64,000 bases of DNA from Desulfovibrio piger ATCC 29098 (GTDB taxonomy: Bacteria > Desulfobacterota > Desulfovibrionia > Desulfovibrionales > Desulfovibrionaceae): assembly GCF_000156375.1 (NCBI RefSeq), contig NZ_DS996355.1:324646-388645 (forward strand), read 5' to 3'. Positions within the stretch are counted from its first letter, which is position 1; each line of letters opens with the position of its first letter. Made by a program: the position numbers and the translations under genes. This document shows positions 1 to 7,830 of this stretch, piece after piece. Below the pieces are notes generated by a model. The model was not told the origin of the DNA and ran no database searches. It saw nothing but the letters and a program-made list of their open reading frames with translations.

Positions 1-1
1 G

Positions 2-877
2 GTATGGCTCTATGGAGAGAACATCGGCGGCGGTTTTGGTCTTGCCGTGCGCGACCATATCAAGGCGGGGTTCGCTGTCTACAGTACCGCCAGCGCTGCC
101 AGCGCCCTGCACGACAATCCCGAGGTCGTCCGCAGCATGGGCGTCCAGATAGCGGAGCAGTGTCCCTCCGGCGCCGTGCCGGTGCCTCTTTCCGATTATT
201 CCCCGGAATTTTTTGCCGGACTGCTGCGGCAGGCCGGGCTCCCGTTGCCGCATCTGGTACTGGCGGGCTGTCAGGATCATGGTTTCCATCCCAACGGCAA
301 CCGCATGGGACGCATGCAGGCCTGGACGGCCCTTTTGCAATCCTCGGCCCTGCCGGCCAACTGGATCTATGAGCAGCCGCCGGCGGAGTGCACCCGCCTG
401 CTGGCCTTGCAGAAAAGGACCGGCGGCCCGGTGGCGGATACCGGGACCTGCGCCCTGCTGGGCGCCTTGTGCGTGCCGGAAGTCATGAAGCGGAGCTGGC
501 GCGAAGGGATCACCATCATCAATGTGGGCAACAGCCATACGGTGGCGGCGCTGGTCTATCAGGGACAGGTCCGTGGTATCTACGAGCACCATACCGGCAT
601 GCGCACCCTGCAGGAATACCTTGCGGATCTGGAGCAGTTCCGGCGCTCCTGGCTGCCGTGCGAGGAAGTCCTTGCGCACGGGGGGCACGGTACGGCGTTC
701 GGTCCCTACTGTGAGGAGGCCGGAGGCTACGAGCCCACCTACATCCTGGGGCCGAAGCGGGAATTTTTGCAGGGACAGGGACAGTTCCTGGCCCCGTATG
801 GCGATATGATGCTGGCAGGCTGTTTTGGCCTGCTCTGGGGATGGGCGCACAGGGGCGACGCCGCCGGGCGTTTGTAA
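2..877 (+). CDS. DUF1786-like protein (5' truncated)
   Basis: The reading frame is already open at the window edge, so the true start lies upstream; 291 residues are visible. The internal ATG at 47 is not the start, because conserved-looking sequence (GENIGGGFGLAV) precedes it. Glycine-rich loops (DTGTCALLGAL, then NVGNSHT and later HHTGM) suggest an actin-like or sugar-kinase-like nucleotide-binding fold. The overall pattern resembles the DUF1786 family, sometimes labelled pyruvate formate-lyase activating-like, but no radical-SAM CxxxCxxC cluster is visible, so that label should not be taken as function. It lies 33 bases upstream of a CoA ligase on the same strand. Family assignment is from memory of the sequence pattern; the role is unknown. 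Confidence 0.5.
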   Translation, partial: VWLYGENIGGGFGLAVRDHIKAGFAVYSTASAASALHDNPEVVRSMGVQIAEQCPSGAVPVPLSDYSPEFFAGLLRQAGLPLPHLVLAGCQDHGFHPNGNRMGRMQAWTALLQSSALPANWIYEQPPAECTRLLALQKRTGGPVADTGTCALLGALCVPEVMKRSWREGITIINVGNSHTVAALVYQGQVRGIYEHHTGMRTLQEYLADLEQFRRSWLPCEEVLAHGGHGTAFGPYCEEAGGYEPTYILGPKREFLQGQGQFLAPYGDMMLAGCFGLLWGWAHRGDAAGRL

Positions 878-910
878 TTCAAGATGGACAAGCAGCAATA
901 AGGTTTTGAC

Positions 911-2209
911 ATGGAAGTTTTCGATGCAGCGGAATTGTGGAGCAGGGACCAGATCGAACACACCCAGCTGACGCGCCTCAAGGCCACCGTGGCCCATGTG
1001 CGCAAGAGCGAGTTCTATCGCCGCCGTCTGGATGAAGCCGGTGTGACGCCCGAGAGCATCACGTCGCTGGACGACATCCGGCGTATCCCCTTCACCACCA
1101 AGCAGGATCTGCGGGACCAGTATCCCACGGGGCTCCTGTGCGTACCGCGCAGCGAGATCGTGCGCATGCACTGCTCCAGTGGTACCACGGGCAGTCCTGT
1201 GGCCATCTGCCATACGCAGAACGACATCAACTGCTGGGCCGACCTGATGGCCCGCTGCCTCTATATGGTAGGCGTGCGCCGTGACGACGTGTTCCAGAAC
1301 ATGTCCGGTTACGGCCTGTTCACCGGCGGCCTGGGTATCCATTTCGGTGCCGAGCGTCTGGGCTGCATGACCATCCCTGCCGGTCCCGGCAACTCGCGCC
1401 GCCAGATCAAGCTGGCCAAGGACTTCAGAACCACGGTCGCCCACATCCTGCCGTCCTACGCGCTCATCCTTGGCGAACATCTGCGCAATATGGGCGAGGA
1501 CCCGCGCGACTTCCCCCTGCGCATCGCCGTGGTGGGGGCCGAGCCCTATACGGTGGAATTCCGGCGCCGCATCGAAGAGCTCTTCGACATGAAGGCCTAC
1601 AACTCCTACGGCCTCTCCGAGATGAACGGCCCGGGCGTGGCCTTTGAGTGCCAGAATCAGAACGGCCTGCACGTCTGGGAAGACGCGTACCTGCCCGAGA
1701 TCGTGGATCCCAAGACCGGCGAGCCCGTGCCCGACGGCGAGATCGGCGAACTGGTCATGACCTGCCTGTGCCGTCAGGGCATGCCCATCCTGCGCTACCG
1801 CACCCGCGACCTGACCCGCTTCCTGCCCGGGGAATGCTCCTGCGGCCGTCATCATCGCCGCATCGACCGCATCCTGGGCCGCGCGGACGACATGTTCATC
1901 ATCAAGGGCGTCAACGTCTACCCCATGCAGATCGAACAGGTCATCATGACCTTCCCCGAAGTGGGGCAGAACTACTGCATCCTGCTGGAAAACGACGGTA
2001 TCGGCGACGTCATGCGCGTGCAGGTGGAGATCCGCGACGAATACTTTGTGGAAGACATGCGCTGCCTGCAGGGCCTGCAGAAGACCATCGCCCAGCGGCT
2101 GCGTGACGAGATCCTGGTGACGCCGCGCGTGGAACTGGTGCAGAGCAACAGCCTGCCCAGCAGCGAAGGCAAGGCCGTGCGCGTGTACGACAACCGCGCC
2201 AAGAAGTAG
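911..2209 (+). CDS. paaK: Phenylacetate-CoA ligase family protein
   Basis: A 432-aa member of the adenylate-forming superfamily, close to the usual PaaK length (about 430-440). It should activate an aryl-acetic acid (phenylacetate or indoleacetate type) with ATP and CoA through an acyl-AMP intermediate. The P-loop-like AMP-binding motif SSGTTGSP is at residues 89-96, the YGLSE motif near 234 and a hinge-type RTRDLTRF near 297; the C-terminal part (GRADDMFIIKGVNVYP) matches the mobile domain. AAGG at 899-902 precedes the ATG by 8 bases. In sulfate reducers such ligases often link amino-acid fermentation products to CoA esters; the actual substrate cannot be read from the sequence. Confidence 0.88.
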   Translation: MEVFDAAELWSRDQIEHTQLTRLKATVAHVRKSEFYRRRLDEAGVTPESITSLDDIRRIPFTTKQDLRDQYPTGLLCVPRSEIVRMHCSSGTTGSPVAICHTQNDINCWADLMARCLYMVGVRRDDVFQNMSGYGLFTGGLGIHFGAERLGCMTIPAGPGNSRRQIKLAKDFRTTVAHILPSYALILGEHLRNMGEDPRDFPLRIAVVGAEPYTVEFRRRIEELFDMKAYNSYGLSEMNGPGVAFECQNQNGLHVWEDAYLPEIVDPKTGEPVPDGEIGELVMTCLCRQGMPILRYRTRDLTRFLPGECSCGRHHRRIDRILGRADDMFIIKGVNVYPMQIEQVIMTFPEVGQNYCILLENDGIGDVMRVQVEIRDEYFVEDMRCLQGLQKTIAQRLRDEILVTPRVELVQSNSLPSSEGKAVRVYDNRAKK

Positions 2210-2214
2210 CCTGT

Positions 2215-2826
2215 ATGGAAGGATTCATCGCGCTGGCCTCGTTCAGCCTGGCCTATGCGTTCATCGTCCTGCTGGGGCTGATCCTGCTGCTCAACATCCT
2301 TGGCCTGCCCGCCAACTGGGTGGTGGTGCTGCTGGTGGTGCTGTGGAAATTCCTGCACCCGGCCGCCGGGGCTCTGGATGTCTGGTTCTGGATCATGTTC
2401 CTGGGGCTGGCCGTCCTGGGCGAGGTCCTGGAAATGGGCGTACAGGTCATGAATGCCAAACGGCACGGCTCCAGCACGTCCGGCACCGTGGCCGGTATGG
2501 TGGGGGCCATTGCCGGGGCCATCTTCCTGGCACCGCTCTTTTTCGGGCTGGGGGCGTTCATCGGGGCCCTGGTGGGTGCCTGGCTGGGCTGCCTGGTCAT
2601 GGAATTGCTGCGTGGCCGTCCCGGCAAGGAGGCCTTTGATGCGGCCTTCGGCACCATGATGGGGCGCTTTCTGGGGACGGTCTGCAAACTGGGCACGGGC
2701 AGCGCCATGGTCGTGCTGACGGCCCACCGCATCTGGCCGGATATGGCCGCGGTGCCGCCGCCGTTGCGTCCTGTGGCCCCGGAGCCCGGACAGGTCGTGA
2801 TGCTGCTGAAGAACTGGCTGTGTTGA
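2215..2826 (+). CDS. DUF456 family membrane protein
   Basis: A 203-aa hydrophobic protein with about five predicted membrane segments: residues 4-30, 33-48, 57-78, then two glycine/alanine-rich segments from about 85 to 135. The glycine-rich repeated pattern in the middle (GMVGAIAGAIF, GLGAFIGALVGAW) and the polar break before it match DUF456, a widespread inner-membrane family without an assigned activity. It starts 5 bases after the CoA ligase stop and is followed within 7 bases by trmJ, so the three genes are probably co-transcribed. The start has no strong Shine-Dalgarno, which fits translational coupling. Confidence 0.7.
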   Translation: MEGFIALASFSLAYAFIVLLGLILLLNILGLPANWVVVLLVVLWKFLHPAAGALDVWFWIMFLGLAVLGEVLEMGVQVMNAKRHGSSTSGTVAGMVGAIAGAIFLAPLFFGLGAFIGALVGAWLGCLVMELLRGRPGKEAFDAAFGTMMGRFLGTVCKLGTGSAMVVLTAHRIWPDMAAVPPPLRPVAPEPGQVVMLLKNWLC

Positions 2827-2833
2827 GGTGATC

Positions 2834-3595
2834 ATGTCACTGGATTTGTTACAAGTGGTTTTGGTACAGACGCGCTTTCCCGAGAATATCGGCATGGCTG
2901 CCCGCGCCTGTGTGAATATGGGCAGCCGCAGCATCCGTCTGGTGGCACCGGAACGCTGGGACAGGGAAAAAGCCCGTCCCCTGGCCACCCCCAAAGGACA
3001 GGGCGTGCTGGATGATGTGCAGGTCCTGCCCGATGTGTCGGCTGCCGTGGCGGATTGTTCGCTGGTCATCGGGACGACGGCCCGGACGGGTGGCTGGCGG
3101 CGTTCCCTGCTGTCCCCCGAGCAGGCCGCGGGCGAAGTGGCCCAGGCCCTGGAGCGGGGAGAAAAGGTGGCCATCGTGTTCGGCCCTGAGGACCGGGGCC
3201 TGGATAACGATGCCATCCAGCACTGCCAGCGGCTGGTGACCATCCCCACCAATCCCGAGGCCAGCTCGCTCAATCTGGCGCAGTCGGTATTGCTGTTGCT
3301 CTATGAGTGCGCCAAGGCCGTGCGGGCCCGTCAGCATGAGGCTGCCGGGGAAAAGACTCCGGCGGAGGGCGGCTCCGGCCGCGTTATCTCTTCGGCAGAC
3401 TATGAACGCCTGCTGGACAACCTGAAGGATATGCTGCTGCGTCTGGACTGTCTGCACGGGGACAACCCGGATTACTTCCTGATGCCGTGGCGGCGTCTGC
3501 TGGCCCGGGCCCAGGTGCGGCGGCATGAATACGACGCCCTGATGGGCTTGTGCCGTCAGGTCCGCAACAAGCTGGATGGCGGCAACAAAGCTTAG
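2834..3595 (+). CDS. trmJ: tRNA (cytidine/uridine-2'-O-)-methyltransferase TrmJ
   Basis: A SpoU-class (SPOUT knot) methyltransferase that 2'-O-methylates residue 32 of tRNA anticodon loops using AdoMet. Motif 1 is visible at the N-terminus (VQTRFPENIGMAARA), motif 2 as VFGPEDRGL, and motif 3 as IPTNPEASSLNLAQSV. These are diagnostic for the TrmJ/LasT subgroup. Length is 253 aa, typical for TrmJ. ATG 2834 is chosen over GTG 2828 because GAGG at 2825-2828 then sits 5 bases upstream. The gene ends just before a strong intrinsic terminator, closing the operon that starts with or before the CoA ligase. Confidence 0.87.
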   Translation: MSLDLLQVVLVQTRFPENIGMAARACVNMGSRSIRLVAPERWDREKARPLATPKGQGVLDDVQVLPDVSAAVADCSLVIGTTARTGGWRRSLLSPEQAAGEVAQALERGEKVAIVFGPEDRGLDNDAIQHCQRLVTIPTNPEASSLNLAQSVLLLLYECAKAVRARQHEAAGEKTPAEGGSGRVISSADYERLLDNLKDMLLRLDCLHGDNPDYFLMPWRRLLARAQVRRHEYDALMGLCRQVRNKLDGGNKA

Positions 3596-3625
3596 CCTGC
3601 CCAGACAGCTGCAACCGGATTCCAG

Positions 3626-3652
3626 AACAGCCCCTGAAAAGGGGCTGTTTTT
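3626..3652 (+). terminator. Intrinsic terminator after trmJ
   Basis: A perfect 9-bp stem (AACAGCCCC / GGGGCTGTT) with a TGAAAA loop runs directly into a T tract, 30 bases after the trmJ stop. Confidence 0.9.
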
Positions 3653-3936
3653 GTATCCTGCGGTCCCGGGCAAGGCGTTTGCGGGATCGGGCAAAACCAT
3701 GGCGAAAGACCTGTCTGTCGGGCATACCGGATTCCAGAGGTGCAGGGCAGGCGTCGGGAAGGTCTCTTTGCCCAGGCAGGAAGGAGAGGAGGAGAGAGGG
3801 GGCCAGCGGACGTGCCCGGAACTTTTTATGAAAAACGGTTGACGAACGCTCCATCAAAGCAGACCATCTGCCCGTTCACGAGGCCGGCCACTGCCATCTG
3901 TCTGTGTCCCGGTCAGAGTTAAAAGGAGCAAGATCC
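3653..3936. other. Intergenic region before the flavoprotein gene
   Basis: No gene is supported between trmJ and the flavoprotein (341 bases including the terminator). A purine-rich stretch lies at about 3780-3800. TTGACG at 3839-3844 could be a -35 box, but no convincing -10 sits 16-18 bases downstream. Short open frames here lack ribosome-binding sites or family resemblance. Confidence 0.5.
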
Positions 3937-4485
3937 ATGAGTGGGAAAAAAGTCCTCGTCATTTCTTCCAGCCCCCGCCGGAGGGGCAATTCCGATCAGC
4001 TGGCCGATGCCTTTATCGAAGGGGCGCAGGAAGCCGGTCATACCGTGGAGAAGATAAGCCTGCATGACAAAAAGATCGGCTTTTGCAAGGGCTGTCTCGG
4101 GTGTCAGAAAACGCAGCACTGCATCCTTCGGGACGATATGGATGACATCCTGCCGCGCATGCAGCAGGCCGAGGTGATCGCTTTTGCCAGCCCCGTGTAT
4201 TTTTACTCGCTGTGCGGTCAGCTGAAGACCCTGCTGGACCGCACCAATCCCCTGTTCGCCGCGGACTATGCTTTCCGCGACATCTATTTGCTGGCCAGTG
4301 CTGCCGATACGGACGAAAAGACCATGGAAGGCCCCAAGAAAGCCATGGAAGGCTGGGTGGTCTGCTTTGAAAAGACCCGGCTGTGCGGTGTGGTGCAGGC
4401 GCTTGGCGTGACGGAATCCGGTGACATTCGGAAAACGCCTGCGGCTCTGGAAGCTGCCCGCGACATGGGCAGGGGCATCCGTTAG
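3937..4485 (+). CDS. Flavodoxin-fold NAD(P)H-dependent FMN reductase / iron-sulfur flavoprotein-like
   Basis: An 182-aa protein of the NADPH-dependent FMN reductase superfamily. The N-terminal SSSPRRRGNSDQLADAF is the FMN phosphate-binding loop (GSPRKxGN type), and FASPVYFYSLCGQLKTLLDR is the second flavin-contacting region typical of the iron-sulfur flavoprotein-like branch. Cysteines at FCKGCLGCQ (about residues 49-54) followed by HCILRDDM match the compact CxxCxxC region that binds [4Fe-4S] in some members; whether a cluster forms here is uncertain. ATG 3937 is preceded by AAAGGAG at 3922-3928. Likely a cytoplasmic redox enzyme in an anaerobe; the partner is unknown. Confidence 0.75.
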   Translation: MSGKKVLVISSSPRRRGNSDQLADAFIEGAQEAGHTVEKISLHDKKIGFCKGCLGCQKTQHCILRDDMDDILPRMQQAEVIAFASPVYFYSLCGQLKTLLDRTNPLFAADYAFRDIYLLASAADTDEKTMEGPKKAMEGWVVCFEKTRLCGVVQALGVTESGDIRKTPAALEAARDMGRGIR

Positions 4486-4528
4486 AGGATGTGTTTGTCT
4501 GCCGGATCTTTTGGCAGGCAAAACAGGG

Positions 4529-4599
4529 CAGGGGACAGTGGCCTCCGTGTGTCTGCCTTGGCAGGCACTATCAGGAGCGGCTGCTGTCCCCTGTTTTTT
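4529..4599 (+). terminator. Branched intrinsic terminator
   Basis: The outer 10-bp stem (CAGGGGACAG 4529-4538 with CTGTCCCCTG 4584-4593) is followed by six Ts. The 45-base interior holds a second hairpin (GTGTCTGCC / GGCAGGCAC, about 4548-4567), so the terminator is branched. It ends the flavoprotein transcript and lies between convergent genes. Confidence 0.75.
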
Positions 4600-4627
4600 C
4601 AGGAAACATCTTGTCCGGAAGATTGGC

Positions 4628-5050
4628 TTACTTGTCCGACAGGCCTGTGACGCCGTCCAGCCACGCCCCTTCCAGACAGGCATCGCGCAGGCTGGCCCCG
4701 CTCAGGTCAGCGCCCCGCAGACTGGCACTCGTCAGGTTCGCACCATCCAGCAGGGCGTTCTCCAAAATGGCGCCATTCAGCCGGGCCTCCCGCAGGTCGG
4801 CACCACTCAGGTCTGCTTCATTGAGCGCCGCTCCGGCCAGATTGGCCCAGGAAAGGTTGGCCTTTGTCAGCTCCGCGTTGACAAGGTTGGCCCCGGCCAG
4901 GTCGGCCAGCTCAAGATCGGCGCCCCGCAAATCGGCCCCGGCGAAATTGGCCCCCCGCAGCTCGACGCCCCGAAAATCCTTGCCGGCAAGGCTGGCATTG
5001 GCAAAATTTTTCCCCGCCATGCTTTGCGGGTGGGAATGCTGATGGCTCAT
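4628..5050 (-). CDS. Pentapeptide repeat protein
   Basis: A 140-aa protein made almost entirely of A(D/N)LxG-type pentapeptides from about residue 15 to the end. Such repeats fold as a right-handed quadrilateral beta-helix. The N-terminus is short and His-rich (MSHQHSHPQ) with no signal peptide or membrane segment, so it is probably cytoplasmic. ATG 5050 is chosen because CAGGAGG lies just upstream; an earlier in-frame start would add an unrelated stretch. Some pentapeptide proteins mimic DNA and protect gyrase (Qnr, MfpA), but this one is shorter than those, and nothing in the sequence assigns that role. It stands alone, convergent with the flavoprotein gene. Confidence 0.85.
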   Translation of the reverse strand: MSHQHSHPQSMAGKNFANASLAGKDFRGVELRGANFAGADLRGADLELADLAGANLVNAELTKANLSWANLAGAALNEADLSGADLREARLNGAILENALLDGANLTSASLRGADLSGASLRDACLEGAWLDGVTGLSDK

Positions 5051-5078
5051 CGAATCCCTCCTGAAATGGTTCCCAATC

Positions 5079-5108
5079 ATGATAGACCAGGCGACCATTT
5101 GACTACAA
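5079..5108 (-). promoter_or_regulatory. Putative promoter of the pentapeptide gene
   Basis: Reading on the minus strand, TTGTAG (5108-5103) and TATCAT (5084-5079) are separated by 18 bases and lie about 30 bases upstream of the ATG. The -10 matches consensus at 5 of 6 positions; the -35 is weak. Confidence 0.4.
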
Positions 5109-5372
5109 CTGTTTTATCGGGACGGATGCATGGCTGCTTCCGCAAAAGGCCAGGACGGGAAGTCGGGGCGCGCCACATCCTGATTCCGCCAAACCTTTTC
5201 GGTGCTCAACCTGTCAGGCACACGGGGCTTGTCGGCAAGAATGCAGCGACAATAAAGGGTACAGAGCCTTTATGCTTCTGGCGGAATGATGTATCCTGCA
5301 AGTACGGGCCGGATGCTGTAATGTCTGGCCCGGCTGCGGACAGCTCAACATCCATTTCGGAGAATATCTGCC
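5109..5372. other. Divergent intergenic region
   Basis: The 322 bases between the pentapeptide gene and the exported zinc-binding protein hold no gene. A possible plus-strand promoter is TTGTCG (5229-5234), 16 bases, AATAAA (5251-5256). A GC-rich inverted repeat (CGGGCC ... GGCCCG, about 5307-5333) would fall in the resulting leader. Confidence 0.4.
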
Positions 5373-5675
5373 ATGAAAAAAATGATCGCTATCCTGATGG
5401 TCCTGGGGCTCGTTTGTTCTTCCTCCGGTCTCGCTTTGAGCGCGCCTGCCCAGCAGGCCGTTCCGGCGGCCACGGCTCCGGCCCCTGCCGCCAAACCCGC
5501 CCCCAAGGCTGCGCCCCAAAAGGTGGAGGCAGGCTATCGCGGCAACCCGGAAAGCAAGATCTACCACAACTCTTCCTGCCGCTATTATAAGAGCAAGAGC
5601 GTCAGCAAAACTTTTGCTTCTCCGGCGGATGCCAAGGCCGCCGGCTACCGCCCCTGCAAGGTCTGCAAGGGCTAG
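5373..5675 (+). CDS. Small exported protein with Ada-like metal-binding domain
   Basis: A 100-aa protein with a cleavable Sec signal peptide (residues 1 to about 24), an Ala/Pro-rich linker (about 25-52) and a C-terminal domain of about 48 residues resembling the Ada zinc-binding fold. The domain contains GNPESKIYH, then SSCRYY and a closing RPCKVCKG, giving three cysteines and nearby histidine as likely ligands. In Ada this fold binds DNA and methyl groups, but stand-alone secreted versions are common and of unknown function, so a DNA-repair role should not be assumed. GGAG at 5359-5362 precedes the ATG. It is monocistronic, with a strong terminator downstream. Confidence 0.75.
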   Translation: MKKMIAILMVLGLVCSSSGLALSAPAQQAVPAATAPAPAAKPAPKAAPQKVEAGYRGNPESKIYHNSSCRYYKSKSVSKTFASPADAKAAGYRPCKVCKG

Positions 5676-5698
5676 GGACACGCCGAGAGCTGGTCGCG

Positions 5699-5744
5699 AA
5701 CGGCTTTTCCTGTGCGGGCAGGCCCGTCAGGGGAAGCCGTTTTT
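5699..5744 (+). terminator. Intrinsic terminator
   Basis: A 12-bp stem (5699-5710 with 5730-5741, two G-T pairs) ends in a run of five Ts, 23 bases after the preceding stop. The loop contains a smaller CGGGC/GCCCG hairpin. Confidence 0.85.
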
Positions 5745-5940
5745 GGGGGCTGCCGGGCTGTTTGCTGTTATCAACGTTAGGGTAACAGCGTACAGGGGAC
5801 TGGTCTTTTCTGCCTGTGCTGGAAGCAAGGGCAGGGGGAAGGGCTGCCCTGGATTGGCGGGAAAAGCCTGCCACGCAGCGCATCAGGACAGGCCAGACGG
5901 AAGGTGTGAAAATGAAAAAAGGAAGTTCTCGATTTTTTGC
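5745..5940. other. Intergenic region before tRNA-Glu
   Basis: No gene is supported here. An imperfect inverted repeat, GCTGTTA (5764-5770) with TAACAGC (5783-5789), is the only notable structure; it could be a regulator site but has no assigned partner. Confidence 0.4.
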
Positions 5941-5969
5941 TTGACGACGGCCCGTCTTTCCCGTAGATA
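5941..5969 (+). promoter_or_regulatory. tRNA-Glu promoter
   Basis: TTGACG (5941-5946) and TAGATA (5964-5969) are separated by exactly 17 bases and lie 11 bases before the tRNA 5' end, giving a very short leader. Confidence 0.8.
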
Positions 5970-5980
5970 CACCTCATCGC

Positions 5981-6057
5981 GTCCCCATCGTCTAGCCGGC
6001 CCAGGACAACGGCCTTTCACGCCGTCGACAGGGGTTCAAATCCCCTTGGGGACGCCA
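5981..6057 (+). tRNA. tRNA-Glu (anticodon TTC)
   Basis: A 77-nt cloverleaf: acceptor GTCCCCA pairs with TGGGGAC, the anticodon stem ACGGC/GCCGT closes a CTTTCAC loop with anticodon TTC, and the T arm contains GGTTCAAATCC. The 3' CCA is genomically encoded at 6055-6057. Confidence 0.97.
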
Positions 6058-6067
6058 ACAGGAAATC

Positions 6068-6099
6068 AAGGCACCTGCAGTGATGCAGGTGCCTTTTTT
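6068..6099 (+). terminator. Intrinsic terminator after tRNA-Glu
   Basis: A perfect 12-bp stem (6068-6079 with 6084-6095), a GTGA tetraloop and a T tract follow the tRNA by 10 bases. Confidence 0.92.
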
Positions 6100-6252
6100 A
6101 TTGCCGTGTTTCGTGTCGGATATACGCCGTTTTTTTACGTGCGTCCCTCCACGCCCGTCACTTCTTTTCTGTTTTGAAAACGCTTTTCCCCCCACACAAG
6201 TTCTGCTATCGTCCTATGCATATCGTTTCATCACTTTGCACAAGGATATCCC

Positions 6253-7806
6253 ATGGCACGTCCCAAAAAAGAAAAGCCGCAGGAGCCGCTGGAAAAGCAG
6301 CTTTGGAGTGCGGCGGACAAGCTGCGTAAAAATATCGATGCCGCCGAGTACAAGCATGTGGTACTTGGGCTGATCTTCCTCAAGTACATCTCCGATGCTT
6401 TCGAGGCCCTGCATGCCACGCTGACCGCCGGGGAAGGCGAGTACGAGGGGGCCGACCCCGAGGATCGCGACGAATATCTGGCCCAAAACATTTTTTTTGT
6501 GCCCGTATCCGCCCGCTGGTCGCACCTGCGCGATCATGCCAAGCAGCCGGACATCGGCGTGCTGCTGGACAAGGCCATGGAAGCCATCGAACAGGAGAAC
6601 AGCGAGCTTGCCGGCGTGCTGCCCAAGGTCTACGCCCGGCCCAATCTCGACCCGGCCAACCTGGGCGGGCTCATCGACCTGGTATCCAACATCGCTTTCG
6701 GGGATACGCCGGAGCAGAGCGCCGACGTACTGGGACATGTGTTTGAGTATTTTCTGGGTGAGTTCGCCCTGGCTGAAGGCAAGAAGGGGGGGCAGTTCTA
6801 TACGCCGCGCAGCATCGTCGAGCTGCTGGTGGCCATGCTGGAGCCCTTCCGTGGTCGGGTGATGGACCCCTGCTGCGGCAGCGGCGGCATGTTCGTCCAA
6901 AGCGAGCAGTTCGTGCGCGAGCATCAGGGCATGCTTGAGGACCTGAGCCTGTACGGGCAGGAGAGCAACCAGACCACCTGGCGGCTGGCCAAGATGAACC
7001 TTGCCATCCGGGCCATCGACAGCTCGCAGGTACTGTGGAACAACGAAGGCTCCTTCCTGCACGATGCCCACCCCGACGTGCGCGTGGAATACATCCTTGC
7101 CAATCCGCCGTTCAACGATAGCGACTGGAGCGGTGACCTGCTGCAAAACGACGCCCGCTGGCAATATGGCGTGCCGCCCGCAGGCAACGCCAATTTTGCC
7201 TGGATGCAGCACTTCATCCACCATCTTTCCCCCCGGGGGCAGGCGGGCGTTGTGCTGGCCAAAGGCTCGCTGACCAGTAAAACTAACGGCGAAGGCGACA
7301 TCCGCCGCCGCATGATCGAGGAAGGCAATCTGGTGGACTGTATCGTCAACCTGCCCGCCAAGCTCTTTCTCAATACCCAGATACCGGCCTGCCTTTGGTT
7401 CCTGGCCCGTGACCGCAAAAACGGCCCCTTCCGAGACCGCAGCGGCGAGATCCTCTTTATCGACGCCCGCAACATGGGCCAGCTCATCAACCGCCGGACC
7501 CGCATCCTTACCGCGGAAGACATCGCCACCATCAGCAATGCCTACCACAACTGGCGCAACCCTGACGGTGCCTATGAGGACGTCAAGGGCTTTTGCGCCG
7601 CCGTGCCGCTCTCCCGCGTGGCAGAACTGGACTACGTGCTGACCCCCGGCCGCTACGTGGGCCTGCCGGATGAGGAGGACGACTTCGACTTTGCCGAGCG
7701 TTTCGCCAGTCTGAAACAGGAGCTGGCCGCCCAGCTGGAAGAAGAACAGCGCCTGAATGCCGCCATCGCCGAGGCGCTATCCAGCGTTGAATTTTTAAAA
7801 GAATAA
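6253..7806 (+). CDS. hsdM: Type I restriction-modification DNA methyltransferase subunit HsdM
   Basis: A 517-aa N6-adenine methyltransferase subunit of a type I system. The N-terminal helical HsdM_N domain (about 10-150) is followed by the AdoMet-binding motif [10 protein letters not shown] from residue 205 and the catalytic NPPF from residue 284 (gamma-class order). It works as M2S with HsdS to methylate the recognition site and joins HsdR for cleavage. AAGG at 6242-6245 precedes the ATG by 7 bases. The gene has the GC-rich codon use of the host. It heads an hsdM-hsdS-hsdR order starting about 200 bases after tRNA-Glu, with no anti-restriction or integrase gene alongside. Confidence 0.95.
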   Translation: MARPKKEKPQEPLEKQLWSAADKLRKNIDAAEYKHVVLGLIFLKYISDAFEALHATLTAGEGEYEGADPEDRDEYLAQNIFFVPVSARWSHLRDHAKQPDIGVLLDKAMEAIEQENSELAGVLPKVYARPNLDPANLGGLIDLVSNIAFGDTPEQSADVLGHVFEYFLGEFALAEGKKGGQFYTPRSIVELLVAMLEPFRGRVMDPCCGSGGMFVQSEQFVREHQGMLEDLSLYGQESNQTTWRLAKMNLAIRAIDSSQVLWNNEGSFLHDAHPDVRVEYILANPPFNDSDWSGDLLQNDARWQYGVPPAGNANFAWMQHFIHHLSPRGQAGVVLAKGSLTSKTNGEGDIRRRMIEEGNLVDCIVNLPAKLFLNTQIPACLWFLARDRKNGPFRDRSGEILFIDARNMGQLINRRTRILTAEDIATISNAYHNWRNPDGAYEDVKGFCAAVPLSRVAELDYVLTPGRYVGLPDEEDDFDFAERFASLKQELAAQLEEEQRLNAAIAEALSSVEFLKE

Positions 7807-7830
7807 CCTACTTCAACATATATAATAATT

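Noticed and set aside
4628-5050. Pentapeptide protein as a Qnr/MfpA-type gyrase protector
   Set aside because: Length and context give no support beyond the repeat fold; the claim would be speculation.
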